35,255 bases of DNA from positions 1 to 35,255 of the forward strand of contig JAGSHB010000054.1 of assembly GCA_023954815.1 (NCBI GenBank), in the 5' to 3' direction. Origin of the DNA: Myxococcales bacterium (GTDB lineage: Bacteria > Myxococcota_A > UBA9042). Shown in pieces: positions 1 through 8,182 of the stretch (the stretch's first letter is position 1; the number at the start of each line of letters is the position of its first letter). Made by a program: the position numbers and the translations under genes. The notes beneath the pieces were generated by a model that did no database searches, had not been told where the DNA came from, and was given only the letters and a program-made list of their open reading frames with translations.

Positions 1-485
1 ATCACCGCTTTGCGCCGCTCTAGCTCTTCCTTTTTCATGTTGCGCCACGGCCATCCGCCAGCGTGAACCAAGCGCACGCGGTTCCACGCACGGACCCAGT
101 CGATACCGGGGCGGCCGTGCTTCACGTAGCGCTGCCAATCGGCGGGTGTGCCGAGGGTGGAACGCGACCAGAGCACGCTCAGTTCAGTCGCCTGAGGGAT
201 ACCGTCACCATTGGTGTCTGCGGTCCAAAAGACGGGCTCATTGAGAGCAGCCAGGAGCCGATTGACCCGCGCCCTCGGAATACGACCCTGTTTAGCTGCC
301 GGTTTCTTCGGCGTCTTGGCACTGTCGACCGCCTTGGCTGTTGTGGTGGCAGTGCTCGGGAGCGTGGCCGCAGCCTGACCACTGGTCGGCTGCTGAGGCG
401 CCGGCTTTGCTGTTTGGGCCGGTTTCGTCTTTCCACACGCAGCGATGGCGCTACAGAGCGAGATGACGACGAGAAGGCGGGACAT
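1..485 (-). CDS. Putative lipoprotein with EF-hand-like loop (3' end beyond window)
   Basis: An open frame runs from an ATG at 485 leftward off the window edge without a stop (161 complete codons visible). A GGAG ribosome binding site lies 5-8 nt upstream of the ATG. The N-terminus is a lipoprotein signal peptide ending IAAC (lipidated Cys17), followed by a Thr/Ala/Pro/Lys-rich linker to about residue 65. Around residues 90-101 there is a DTNGDG calcium-loop-like motif (Asp90, Asn92, Asp94), then Trp-rich sequence. It begins 24 nt after the stop of the Nramp-like gene on the same strand, so the two are probably co-transcribed. I do not recognise the family. Membrane anchoring is supported by the lipobox; calcium binding is only suggested by the loop. 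Confidence 0.75.
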   Translation of the reverse strand, partial: MSRLLVVISLCSAIAACGKTKPAQTAKPAPQQPTSGQAAATLPSTATTTAKAVDSAKTPKKPAAKQGRIPRARVNRLLAALNEPVFWTADTNGDGIPQATELSVLWSRSTLGTPADWQRYVKHGRPGIDWVRAWNRVRLVHAGGWPWRNMKKEELERRKAV

Positions 486-509
486 GACAACTCCAGGAAG
501 GGGGCGTGG

Positions 510-1790
510 CTAGCTCGCAAAGCGCAGCCAGAGGTAGGCCAGCGCGAAAATACCCAGGGAGGCGATGCCAGCCCACGAGCCAAGACGCAAGGGGGTACCG
601 GGCCGATGCTCCGCCGGCATGTCAGCGCTGAAGACCGCGCGGTGATTGAGCCAAGCCAAAATCGGCGCCGTGAGGAAGGACAAAGTGGTGGCGAGATCGA
701 CCATCGCCTTCAAACTCTTGAGGAAAACCATCAGCACCACGAGGCTACCGACCGCCAGCACCACGAGGCTGATCCAATACGCCACACGATTGCTGCGCTC
801 CTCAGGCCGATCCGGATCTTCTGGGCCGCGAAACCGGGCGAATAGCACGCTCAGCGCGCGGGGGAAGCCATCGACGACGGTGAGGGTCGTACTGAACATG
901 ACGGCGAAGGCGCAGATGCCGATGACCGGCCGCGCCCACTCGCCGAGGGTCTGGGCGTAGAGGTTGATGATCTGATTGGCGAACCCGGCTGCACCGTTGG
1001 CGATGGGGACGCCCTTGCCGTGCATCACGCCCGCGCCGAGTAGGAGAAAGCAGCCAGCGAGCAGCGCGGTGCCGATGTAGCCGATGTCGAAGTCCATCAA
1101 CGTGTCTTTGACCGACGCTGTGCCCGCTTCACGGCGACGAGCGAGGGTCCAGAGGCTGTGCCAGACAGAGATGTCGATGGCCGACGGCATCCAGCCGACC
1201 AAGGCGGCCACAAAGAGCAGCTGCTTGCCTGAGAATGCGGTCGAGTTGGGCAACCACTGGACGGCTGACCAGTCGATTGTGGGCACGACTAGCGCCGCGG
1301 CGATGAGGGTCGAGACCGTCAATATCGCGACGACGACTTTGATGATGCGGTCGAGCCAGGCGTAGTCGCCGATGCCCAGGAGGCCGCCGCAGATCACCAA
1401 CAAGACGCCGCTGAGCACGATGGGCGAGGAGTCGATGCCGAGGATGGCCTTGGCCAACCCAGCGGTGACCACGGTGACAGCAGCCTGGACGGTGAACATG
1501 GTTCCCAGGGTGAGCAGGCTGTAGAGCACGAGGGCCCATTTGCCCTGCCGACGGTAGCCCTCAAGCATCGAGCGGCCCGTGGCGGCCGCGTAGAGTGGGC
1601 CGAAGCGAAAGGCTGGGTACTTCAAGATGTTGGCGGCAATCACGACCAGAATGAGCGAGAGTCCATAGACGGCGCCTGCGCGGGTCGATTGGACCAAGTG
1701 CGAGACGCCGACCGCGGCTCCAGCGAAGAGGAGACCTGGGCCGAAAGCTGTCCAAAACGAGCGTTGACTGGCGGGCGCGGAATCTGTCAT
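510..1790 (-). CDS. Nramp-family-related membrane transporter lacking canonical metal motifs
   Basis: This 426-aa integral membrane protein has about 11 hydrophobic segments and the GPGLL opening of the Nramp (SLC11) family at residues 17-21. In true Mn/Fe Nramps the first helix carries DPGN; by eye the aligned residues here are GVSH (28-31). The helix-6 MPH motif reads MPS. The usual metal ligands are therefore mostly absent, and the substrate cannot be assumed to be Mn or Fe. The ATG at 1790 was chosen because the 88 upstream in-frame codons are Arg/Gly-rich and not membrane-like. No Shine-Dalgarno precedes it, but a TATGGT hexamer (1802-1797, minus) ends 6 nt before the ATG, compatible with leaderless initiation. 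The lipoprotein at 485 follows in the same direction. Family placement is fairly sure; substrate is unknown. Confidence 0.85.
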   Translation of the reverse strand: MTDSAPASQRSFWTAFGPGLLFAGAAVGVSHLVQSTRAGAVYGLSLILVVIAANILKYPAFRFGPLYAAATGRSMLEGYRRQGKWALVLYSLLTLGTMFTVQAAVTVVTAGLAKAILGIDSSPIVLSGVLLVICGGLLGIGDYAWLDRIIKVVVAILTVSTLIAAALVVPTIDWSAVQWLPNSTAFSGKQLLFVAALVGWMPSAIDISVWHSLWTLARRREAGTASVKDTLMDFDIGYIGTALLAGCFLLLGAGVMHGKGVPIANGAAGFANQIINLYAQTLGEWARPVIGICAFAVMFSTTLTVVDGFPRALSVLFARFRGPEDPDRPEERSNRVAYWISLVVLAVGSLVVLMVFLKSLKAMVDLATTLSFLTAPILAWLNHRAVFSADMPAEHRPGTPLRLGSWAGIASLGIFALAYLWLRFAS

Positions 1791-2110
1791 GGCGGCACCA
1801 TAACCGCTGGAGACGCCTGCGAGAAGGGAGGGGCCTGAAGGTGTATTGGCACGCTGAGCGTCGGTCGTTCGGCATAGGTTCGTTGCGACGTCGCGAGGAA
1901 TCAAATCAGCCAGAGAGGCTAGCTGACGTTCGACATGACGCCCGCCCGTGCCGCGTCTGACCGGAGGCATGCTCAGCTGTTGGCGCCGCCAGACTTGCGA
2001 GGCCGTCGACGAACGCCGACCCTGTGCCCCACGCGGTGGGCCGCCCCTTGCCACCGCCTCCCGAGCTGTTGCCCTGTGTCTTGTCCGAACCGCTGCCCAA
2101 GGATGTCCCG
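1791..2110. other. Divergent intergenic region (320 bp)
   Basis: This gap separates the divergently read Nramp-like gene and trhO. Both promoters must lie here. Apart from the TATGGT hexamer next to the Nramp start I see no convincing paired -35/-10, no RNA gene and no strong repeat. Short open frames within it have neither ribosome binding sites nor recognisable sequence. Confidence 0.5.
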
Positions 2111-3034
2111 ATGAAGGCTCTCGTCGCCGCTCTCTACCACTTCGTCGAGCTCGACGACCACGTGGCGCTCCGCCCGGCGCTGCTGAAGGTCTGCCAAGAC
2201 AACGATGTGCGCGGCACGCTGCTGCTAGCCCAAGAAGGTATCAACGGCACCATCGGGGGGCCGGAGAGCGGCGTTCGGGCGGTGTTGGCGTTCCTGCGAG
2301 CCGATCCGCGACTGGCAGAGCTTGAGCACAAAGAGAGTTGGGCGGACAAGGTGCCGTTCCTGCGCCTCAAGGTCCGAATCAAGAAAGAAATTGTGACCAT
2401 GGGCCTGCCCGACACCAACCCGAACACCCGCGTGGGGACGTACGTGCAGCCCGCCGACTGGAACGCGCTGATCTCCGATCCCGACGTGGTGGTCATCGAC
2501 ACGCGCAACGACTACGAGTTCGCGATTGGAACATTCAAGGGCGCGATTGACCCGCAAACACAGTCTTTTCGCGACTTCCCGTCGTGGGTGCAAAACAACG
2601 GGGAGCTGGCCTCACGCCCCAAGGTGGCGATGTTCTGTACCGGTGGCATTCGCTGCGAGCGCGCGACATCGTTCATGCTGACCCAGGGTTTCGATGAGGT
2701 CTTCCACCTGAAGGGCGGCATCCTCAAGTACCTCGAACAAGTGCCGGCAGAGGAGAGCCTGTGGGAAGGCCAGTGCTTCGTGTTCGACCAACGTGTGTCG
2801 GTGGGGCAAGGGCTAGCGCCGGGCGACCTCGACCTCTGTCATGGCTGCCGCTGGCCGATCAGCGACGCGGACAAGGCGTCACCGCTGTTTGTGCAGGGCG
2901 TCAGCTGCCCTCATTGCGCGGATTCGCTATCGCCCGATCAGCGCACGCGATTTGCTGAGCGGCAGCGGCAGATTGACCTAGCCAAGGAACGCGGGCAGCC
3001 GCACGTATACGATGGTGGCGCCGCTGGCGAGTAG
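2111..3034 (+). CDS. trhO: tRNA uridine(34) hydroxylase TrhO (rhodanese family)
   Basis: The 307-aa cytosolic protein matches the TrhO/YceA (UPF0176) family, which hydroxylates U34 of tRNA to 5-hydroxyuridine in an O2-dependent manner, the first step to cmo5U/mo5U wobble modifications. It has the N-terminal UPF0176 domain (including [12 protein letters not shown]), then a rhodanese domain with the active-site loop CTGGIRCE (catalytic Cys176), then a C-terminal CxxC...CxxC pair (CHGC, CPHC) likely to bind zinc. ATG 2111 was chosen because it starts the conserved domain and follows an AAGGA ribosome binding site about 8 nt upstream; an in-frame ATG at 2024 would add a Pro-rich tail without a binding site. 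It stands alone, in front of an unrelated envelope gene pair. Confidence 0.95.
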   Translation: MKALVAALYHFVELDDHVALRPALLKVCQDNDVRGTLLLAQEGINGTIGGPESGVRAVLAFLRADPRLAELEHKESWADKVPFLRLKVRIKKEIVTMGLPDTNPNTRVGTYVQPADWNALISDPDVVVIDTRNDYEFAIGTFKGAIDPQTQSFRDFPSWVQNNGELASRPKVAMFCTGGIRCERATSFMLTQGFDEVFHLKGGILKYLEQVPAEESLWEGQCFVFDQRVSVGQGLAPGDLDLCHGCRWPISDADKASPLFVQGVSCPHCADSLSPDQRTRFAERQRQIDLAKERGQPHVYDGGAAGE

Positions 3035-3086
3035 GGACGAGCAAATGCAGCTCTGTGCCTGCCCCCCTCCATCGCCCCGACAGCGC

Positions 3087-3115
3087 TTGGGTTGGCCGCT
3101 GCGGCCGTGTAGCCT
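3087..3115 (+). promoter_or_regulatory. Candidate promoter for 3123 gene (leaderless)
   Basis: TTGGGT at 3087-3092 and TAGCCT at 3110-3115 are separated by 17 bp. The -10-like hexamer ends 7 nt before the ATG at 3123, so a normal transcription start would fall at the ATG itself. There is no Shine-Dalgarno. The hexamers are weak matches to the sigma70 consensus, so this rests on spacing and on similar arrangements elsewhere in the window. Confidence 0.35.
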
Positions 3116-3122
3116 GCCGGGC

Positions 3123-3881
3123 ATGAAGACGAGCACACGAATCGGTTTGGCAGCGCTAGTCCTTGGCTTGGTCTCGACCGTTGGCGTGACTGACGCGACG
3201 GCGGGGCGACGCCCCTTCATCTGGGTGTGGGACACGGAGGTCCTGCACGAGCGCGATGTCGAGATCGAGCAGTGGATCTGGGAGATGGACAAGGACGCCA
3301 AGCGCGTCGCGTGGCTGTGGTGGGCGCCGGTCATCGGTGTGACAGACACCCTGGAGCTCGCGGTGCCGCTGGAGGGCCTGACCTCTTGGACCAAGACCGG
3401 CAAGGGCGCGGGCGCCACCGAGACCCGCATCGCTCGATACGGTGTGGAGCTGCGCTGGCGGCTCGCTGAGAACGACCCGGAGGAATCGGGCCCCGTGGTC
3501 CCGCTGTTGCGCTTCGCTGTGAAACGGGATCTAGGCGTGAAGCTCGCCTGGCTGCTGGAGGCGAATGCGGTGGTCTCCCACGACGTCGGCAAGCTACATA
3601 GCGCCCTGGATCTTGGTGCTTTTCGCAACATTGGCGCCTCTGAGGCGACGTGGCTGAGTTACGCCGCAGGTAGCGCTTGGGAGCTGCGAGAGGGGCTGCG
3701 GGCAGGGGCTGAGGTCTTCGGCGAGATTGGCATCAGCAAGGGCTGGCAGAGCTTCACAATGGTGGGCCCTAATGTCTCGTGGACCCATGGGCGTAGTTGG
3801 CTGACAATTGGCTGTTTGATAGGGGTCACGGACAAGGCGGCGAACTGGATGCCCCGGCTGTTGTGGGCTGTGAAGCTGTAG
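3123..3881 (+). CDS. Exported protein, probable outer-membrane beta-barrel
   Basis: This 252-aa protein begins with a Sec signal peptide (MKTSTRIGLAALVLG..., cleavage probably near TDATAG, residues 24-29). The mature part alternates hydrophobic and polar residues in short strand-like stretches rich in Trp, Gly and Arg, such as WLWWAPVIGVTDTLELAVPL at about 61-80 and repeated GVELRWRL/LGVKLAWLL strands, as in small outer-membrane barrels of the transporter-like superfamily. The C-terminus is VKL rather than the classical aromatic residue, so barrel assembly is likely but not certain. It ends 13 nt before the cupredoxin start at 3895, so the two form an operon. I cannot name a family; it may be the outer-membrane partner of the copper protein. 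Confidence 0.75.
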   Translation: MKTSTRIGLAALVLGLVSTVGVTDATAGRRPFIWVWDTEVLHERDVEIEQWIWEMDKDAKRVAWLWWAPVIGVTDTLELAVPLEGLTSWTKTGKGAGATETRIARYGVELRWRLAENDPEESGPVVPLLRFAVKRDLGVKLAWLLEANAVVSHDVGKLHSALDLGAFRNIGASEATWLSYAAGSAWELREGLRAGAEVFGEIGISKGWQSFTMVGPNVSWTHGRSWLTIGCLIGVTDKAANWMPRLLWAVKL

Positions 3882-3894
3882 GATGGAAGTGACG

Positions 3895-4599
3895 ATGCGA
3901 CTCAAATTGGCGCTTGCTGCGGCGACATGTGGCGCTGCTCTTTGGGTCGCCGGGCACGCAACACTGGGATTCGCAGCGCCGAACGCTGGCGTCGGCGCGA
4001 TCCGCGGGGCCGTGAAGGTGCAACGCATGGGAAAGGCAAAGGCCGATGCGTCCGGCGTGGTGGTCTACGTGGTTGGCTTCGAGCAGCCGCCGCCAAAAAC
4101 CATCGCGAAGCTAGGCCAGCGAAAAAAGCAGTTCGAGCGCAGGCTGCTGGCCATTACAGCCGGCCAGCGAGTCGACTTTCCCAATCTAGACCGGTTTTTT
4201 CACAACGTGTTTTCGCTGTCGAAGGCCCGGCGATTCGACCTCGGGCAGTACAAGAACGGGCGCAGCAAATCGAAAGGCTTTCCGCGTAAGGGCATCGTTG
4301 AGGTGTACTGCAATATCCATCCGTCGATGAGCGCGACCATCATGGTGCTGCCAAATCGGGCCTTTGCCATGACGGACAAGACAGGCGGCTTCTCCATTGC
4401 TGGCGTGCCGCCCGGGAGTTGGACGGTCTATGCGTATAGCCGTCACGCCAAGCGCCCAACGCGGGTGACCCATGTGGTCGTGAAGGCTGGTGGCGTGACC
4501 GTGGTGAGCGGTCTGACCCTCAATGAGACGCTGCTGCAGCTAAAGCATAAGAACAAATACGGCCAAGAGTACCGCGATCGGTCTGGTCGATATCGCTAG
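3895..4599 (+). CDS. Periplasmic cupredoxin with C-terminal carboxypeptidase-regulatory-like domain
   Basis: This 234-aa exported protein has a signal peptide (cleavage near GFAA, about residue 28). Residues about 34-152 form a plastocyanin/methylamine-utilisation-type cupredoxin: His103 (FFHNVFS), then Cys139, His142 and Met145 in YCNIHPSM are a complete type-1 copper ligand set. Residues about 155-215 (TGGFSIAGVPPGSWTVYAYS) look like a carboxypeptidase-regulatory/transthyretin-like beta-sandwich. ATG 3895 was preferred over the in-frame ATG at 3883 because GGAAG lies 6-7 nt upstream; the earlier ATG starts right after the preceding stop with no binding site. It forms an operon with the barrel-like protein upstream. 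Electron transfer or copper handling follows from the ligands; the partner is unknown. Confidence 0.85.
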   Translation: MRLKLALAAATCGAALWVAGHATLGFAAPNAGVGAIRGAVKVQRMGKAKADASGVVVYVVGFEQPPPKTIAKLGQRKKQFERRLLAITAGQRVDFPNLDRFFHNVFSLSKARRFDLGQYKNGRSKSKGFPRKGIVEVYCNIHPSMSATIMVLPNRAFAMTDKTGGFSIAGVPPGSWTVYAYSRHAKRPTRVTHVVVKAGGVTVVSGLTLNETLLQLKHKNKYGQEYRDRSGRYR

Positions 4600-4704
4600 T
4601 GCCCTCGCACGCCGGCCTGCTTCTAGACGCACGAGCCGCCATCTGCCCCAACCATCCCACCGAGCATCCGCGCGCCTGATTCGGATTTCGCGTGCAAGCG
4701 TAAG

Positions 4705-4717
4705 ATCTCTGAGAGAT
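4705..4717. promoter_or_regulatory. Palindrome ATCTCT-G-AGAGAT, possible operator
   Basis: A perfect inverted repeat with 6-bp arms and a 1-nt centre. Three nt further on, a second inverted repeat (GTGAC-N5-GTCAC, 4720-4734) overlaps the candidate -35 of the promoter for the 1070-aa lipoprotein. Two adjacent dyads at a promoter suggest a regulator binding site; there is no direct evidence. Confidence 0.25.
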
Positions 4718-4719
4718 GT

Positions 4720-4749
4720 GTGACAAGCCGTCACGGAATAAGCTACAAC
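4720..4749 (+). promoter_or_regulatory. Candidate sigma70-type promoter for the 1070-aa lipoprotein
   Basis: GTGACA (4720-4725, 5 of 6 to TTGACA) and TACAAC (4744-4749, 4 of 6 to TATAAT) are 18 bp apart. A start near 4756 would give a leader of about 80 nt before the ATG at 4835. It lies in the 235-bp gap after the cupredoxin gene. Confidence 0.35.
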
Positions 4750-4834
4750 CTCGCTCGCTCTCGAAAGTGGCGGTCAGGCTCAGCCCCCGCAGCGTCCAGA
4801 GTTATGAAGTCAAAAGAAAAAAGGACACACGCCT

Positions 4835-7800
4835 ATGAATGCCCCCCTCTTCGCGCCCACTGGGGCGCCAACCACGCACCGACGCTCACCCTTGGGCCGC
4901 TTGGTGGCGTTGCTCCTACTGACGACGCTCGCCGCCTGTGGTGGCGACGAGCCTGCCGCTAGCAAGACCGACGCTGGCACCGCTACCAATGACGTCGTCG
5001 CGACGGAGGATGGGACGACCGAATCTGACAGCTCGAAGGAGAGCGATTCGGGTACGACGACCGACGACACCACGACCACGGCGGACGCTGGCTCCGCCAA
5101 GGACACCGCGACGACGCCGGACAGCGGCACCACGCCCGATGCTGGCTCGACCCCAGACAGCGCCACCACGCCAGATGCCGGCTCGACCCCAGATAGCGCC
5201 ACCACGCCAGATGCTGGCTCGACCCCAGACAGCGCCACGACGCCAGATGCTGGCTCGACACCAGACAGCGGCACCACGCCCGACGCTGGCTCGACCATCG
5301 CTGGTGACGGCGCCACCCTCGTCATCGACGATCAGGTGCTCTCCAGTGCGTTCAACACCATCACAGTCAAGTCCGCAGCGCTCCCAGCCAAGGATCTGGC
5401 CAACGGCAAGCTCAAGTTCTACGCCTTCAAGGACGGCAAGAAGGGTGCCTCCGTGGGCGTGCTCACCGTTGTCCCGCAGAAGACCTACACCGACCAGACT
5501 GTCGTTCTCAGCGTCTTCGTTGTGAGCCAGCAGACCTTCATCGCCGAGTTCATCAAAGGCGACGGAAAGCCCTACGTTGGCGCTGACGGCACGCCCCACA
5601 CGGTCAAGTTCCAGGTCACAGGCGACATCACTGAGCCGCAGCTCACCGTGAACAGCCAGATGATGGACCCGAGTGATCTCTACACCATCAAAATCGCTCA
5701 CGTCATCGTGCCCGACCGCTTCACGGTTGGCGCATGGGTCGCCGTCTACGCAGATGTGGACGGCAAGCCGGGCGCGCTGCTCGGCAAGAAGAAGTTCGTT
5801 AAAGGCGAGCATAAAGACACCGAATTCAAGTTCACCAGCAAGCTCATCAAGGGCCAGATTCTTCACGCCATCCTGCGCAAAGGCGCCGACAAAACCGGTA
5901 GCTGGACGTCGAAGGGCGCGGTCATCAACGACCTCGCCGGGCTGCCTGTCACCACGACCTTCAAAGCCGACAGCACCGCGTTTCACCCCGTCCTTGAGAT
6001 TGAAGACCAGGTCCTGACCAACCCCAAAGAGATCAAGATCAAGAAGGTCGTGATCCCGAAGGAGCACTGGGCCGGCTGGCTCGCGCTCTACGCCGACAAG
6101 GACGGTAAGGCCGGAGCTTTGCTCGGCAAGCTCTACTACACGACCGGTACGAAGACGAATAAGATCGTCAAGGTCCTGCCGCAGCAGGGCAAGAAGACGA
6201 TCCACGCCGTGCTCTACGCTGGCCAGAAGTGGGACGTGAACAAGAACGTCGTGATGGTCGCTCCCGGCGGCGGCGAGATGACGACGTCCTTCAAGATCGG
6301 CGCGGCGTCGTTGAGCTACATCACAGCGAAGCCCTACACCACAAAGAATCCGCGGCACGTGGTCGTGACGCGGGCGTACTCCTATGACAAGCCAGCCTGG
6401 GTCGTGCTCGCGCGCGACGACAACGGCAAGCCGGGCACCATCATCGCCCAGAAGAAGGTCGCCAAAAAGTTCGCCGGCAACGTGCACTTTACCACTCACA
6501 CACACGACTTCCTCACGAACGGCTCGTCATGGGACTACCTCATCGGCAAGCCCGGCACCTTCCGTCGCTGCGCGCGCGGCATCGACAAGCTGCACGTCAT
6601 GCTCTACGAGGATTTCCCGCAGGACAGCAAATTCACCTACAAGCCCGGTGGCACTGAGGATTTGCCAGTTCTCGACGCCAACAAGAAGCCGGTCCACGAG
6701 ATCTTCACGGTGACCGTGAAAGCCGCCATCCAGAACTCGCAGAAGTGGAGCAGTCGGTACTACTGGCCCTGCCCGCTCAGCCAGCACGTCTACAACTCCA
6801 CCGCGCTGCCGGTCGATTGCCGCTGCCACGCCAACGTCGTGAGCCTCGACTTCCCTGAGTGCCGCACCACCATCGCCGATGCGCTGGGCATGCAGTTCGG
6901 CGACGGTCCGCGCGCCCGGACGCAGAATTTTGGCGGCTTCTACAGCGGATTTACCGTGCCTGGCAGCAAGGAGATCATCACCCTGGTCAAATGGAAGGAT
7001 CACAAGACCAAGTGGCCTGAGAATAAGACCACCATCGACGTGGGCGTGGTCATGGCCATCGACGTGGAGACCCGCAAGCGCCGCATCGTAGGTGGTCGCT
7101 TCAACTTCCCAAAGACGGGTATCAAGGACATCGGCACTGGGCCGGTTCTGAGCTACCCCTTCCAGGTTCAGATTGGACCGAGCGGCAAGTACTACATCGC
7201 CAACTACAGCTACGTGCGCATCGGCGCGTCCCTGGTTCCCGGCGTGGACGTCATCGAGATGGACCCGAAGACCGGTAACCGCAAGTACGTCTGGCGGAGC
7301 AACCACCTCGGATTCAACTTCGACAAGAAGAAGAACCCCTACGGTCACTGCGGCAACGGTCGCACCGAGAAGTTCGGCTACTGGTCGGTGCAGATCGGGC
7401 GCAAGGCCTTTGGTATCGACAAGCAGGGCAACTTCTACTTCAGCTACGCGCACAACAGTAAGACCGCGTGGTCCAATGGCGTCGGCATCCTCAAGGTCAG
7501 CGCGGACGGCAAGAAGTGCGACATCGTCACGAGCACGGGCGTCGGCAAGGACAATTTCATCTACAAGAGCAACGTCGGCACCGGCCCGATCCCACAGGCT
7601 GGCCCGTACCGCGGCATGCTGCTCAAAGATGGCAAGATCTACACGTCCACCGGCCTAACCTCCGACCTGTACGAAATCGACGTCGCGACGGGCAATCGCA
7701 AGCTCCTGCACAAGAAGGGCGTGACCGACAACAACAGCGGCAGCTCGGGCACCCACGTGACCTGGGATCCCTACCGCAAGCTCATCTGGCAGGCCGGATT

Positions 7801-8047
7801 GTCGGGCTCAACGCTGCTCTACGACCCGGCTAAGGGTACGACGGAGCCCCTGTGGTGCCCGCAGAACGTGCGCGACTACAAGGGTATCGCTTGCCTGCAC
7901 AAGGGCGCTTGGGGCTACAACGCCATGCCTATGGAGCGTGGTATGTGGATGCACCCGACCGACAAGGACTACATGTTCGTGGTCAACCTGAACCTCATCG
8001 CTCGCGTGCACCTGCCCAGCGGTACCAGCGAGATCTTCTCGTACTAG
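4835..8047 (+). CDS. Large surface lipoprotein: four tandem beta-domains plus propeller-like C-terminus
   Basis: This 1070-aa protein has a lipoprotein signal ending LAAC (Cys35), then an Asp/Thr/Ser/Gly/Ala linker (about 40-157) containing a 12-residue repeat. Four related domains of about 100-120 residues follow, starting near residues 158, 269, 387 and 492. Each opens with a variant of 'LxIxDQVL' and has a 'xxWVAVYADxDGKPGALLGK'-like core, resembling DUF7282-type extracellular beta-sandwich domains; the fourth is longer and diverged. From about 690 to 1070 the sequence shows repeated blades (GPSGKYYIANYS, IDKQGNFYFSYA, KDGKIYTSTGLTS, YEIDVATGNR) typical of a beta-propeller. The ATG has an AAGGA site upstream and a perfect terminator downstream at 8092-8130. 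Probably surface-exposed or periplasmic; ligand unknown. Confidence 0.9.
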   Translation: MNAPLFAPTGAPTTHRRSPLGRLVALLLLTTLAACGGDEPAASKTDAGTATNDVVATEDGTTESDSSKESDSGTTTDDTTTTADAGSAKDTATTPDSGTTPDAGSTPDSATTPDAGSTPDSATTPDAGSTPDSATTPDAGSTPDSGTTPDAGSTIAGDGATLVIDDQVLSSAFNTITVKSAALPAKDLANGKLKFYAFKDGKKGASVGVLTVVPQKTYTDQTVVLSVFVVSQQTFIAEFIKGDGKPYVGADGTPHTVKFQVTGDITEPQLTVNSQMMDPSDLYTIKIAHVIVPDRFTVGAWVAVYADVDGKPGALLGKKKFVKGEHKDTEFKFTSKLIKGQILHAILRKGADKTGSWTSKGAVINDLAGLPVTTTFKADSTAFHPVLEIEDQVLTNPKEIKIKKVVIPKEHWAGWLALYADKDGKAGALLGKLYYTTGTKTNKIVKVLPQQGKKTIHAVLYAGQKWDVNKNVVMVAPGGGEMTTSFKIGAASLSYITAKPYTTKNPRHVVVTRAYSYDKPAWVVLARDDNGKPGTIIAQKKVAKKFAGNVHFTTHTHDFLTNGSSWDYLIGKPGTFRRCARGIDKLHVMLYEDFPQDSKFTYKPGGTEDLPVLDANKKPVHEIFTVTVKAAIQNSQKWSSRYYWPCPLSQHVYNSTALPVDCRCHANVVSLDFPECRTTIADALGMQFGDGPRARTQNFGGFYSGFTVPGSKEIITLVKWKDHKTKWPENKTTIDVGVVMAIDVETRKRRIVGGRFNFPKTGIKDIGTGPVLSYPFQVQIGPSGKYYIANYSYVRIGASLVPGVDVIEMDPKTGNRKYVWRSNHLGFNFDKKKNPYGHCGNGRTEKFGYWSVQIGRKAFGIDKQGNFYFSYAHNSKTAWSNGVGILKVSADGKKCDIVTSTGVGKDNFIYKSNVGTGPIPQAGPYRGMLLKDGKIYTSTGLTSDLYEIDVATGNRKLLHKKGVTDNNSGSSGTHVTWDPYRKLIWQAGLSGSTLLYDPAKGTTEPLWCPQNVRDYKGIACLHKGAWGYNAMPMERGMWMHPTDKDYMFVVNLNLIARVHLPSGTSEIFSY
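5126..5296 (+). repeat. 36-bp in-frame tandem repeat (about 4.75 copies)
   Basis: Units begin at 5126, 5162, 5198, 5234 and 5270 (the last partial). Each encodes a variant of the 12-residue unit (A/G)TTPDAGSTPDS in the linker of the lipoprotein. Copies differ by only a few bases, mostly synonymous, so they arose recently or are homogenised. Being a multiple of 3, copy-number change would alter linker length without breaking the frame. Confidence 0.9.
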
Positions 8048-8091
8048 TTCTGCGAGCTTCTGGCTGCGCCGCGGCGTAGCGACGATAGACT

Positions 8092-8130
8092 GACGGCCCT
8101 CGTGTAACAACGAGGGCCGTCGCTCTTTTT
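8092..8130 (+). terminator. Rho-independent terminator
   Basis: An 11-bp perfect stem (GACGGCCCTCG at 8092-8102, complement at 8111-8121) with an 8-nt loop is followed by GCTCTTTTT. It lies 45 nt after the stop of the 1070-aa lipoprotein and isolates it from the next gene. Confidence 0.95.
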
Positions 8131-8182
8131 GAGCATGTATCTCGGCGTGCGTTGCGCAGTGGCATCCGCTATCCTCCGCGCC

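Noticed and set aside
5126-5296. CRISPR-like array
   Set aside because: The 36-bp units are directly adjacent without spacers, keep the reading frame and encode the lipoprotein linker, so this is a coding tandem repeat.
4916-6505. Long antisense open frame (529 aa) under the large lipoprotein gene
   Set aside because: It is a shadow of the high-GC, low-complexity coding strand, with no ribosome binding site and no recognisable domain. The plus strand has a lipobox and coherent domains.
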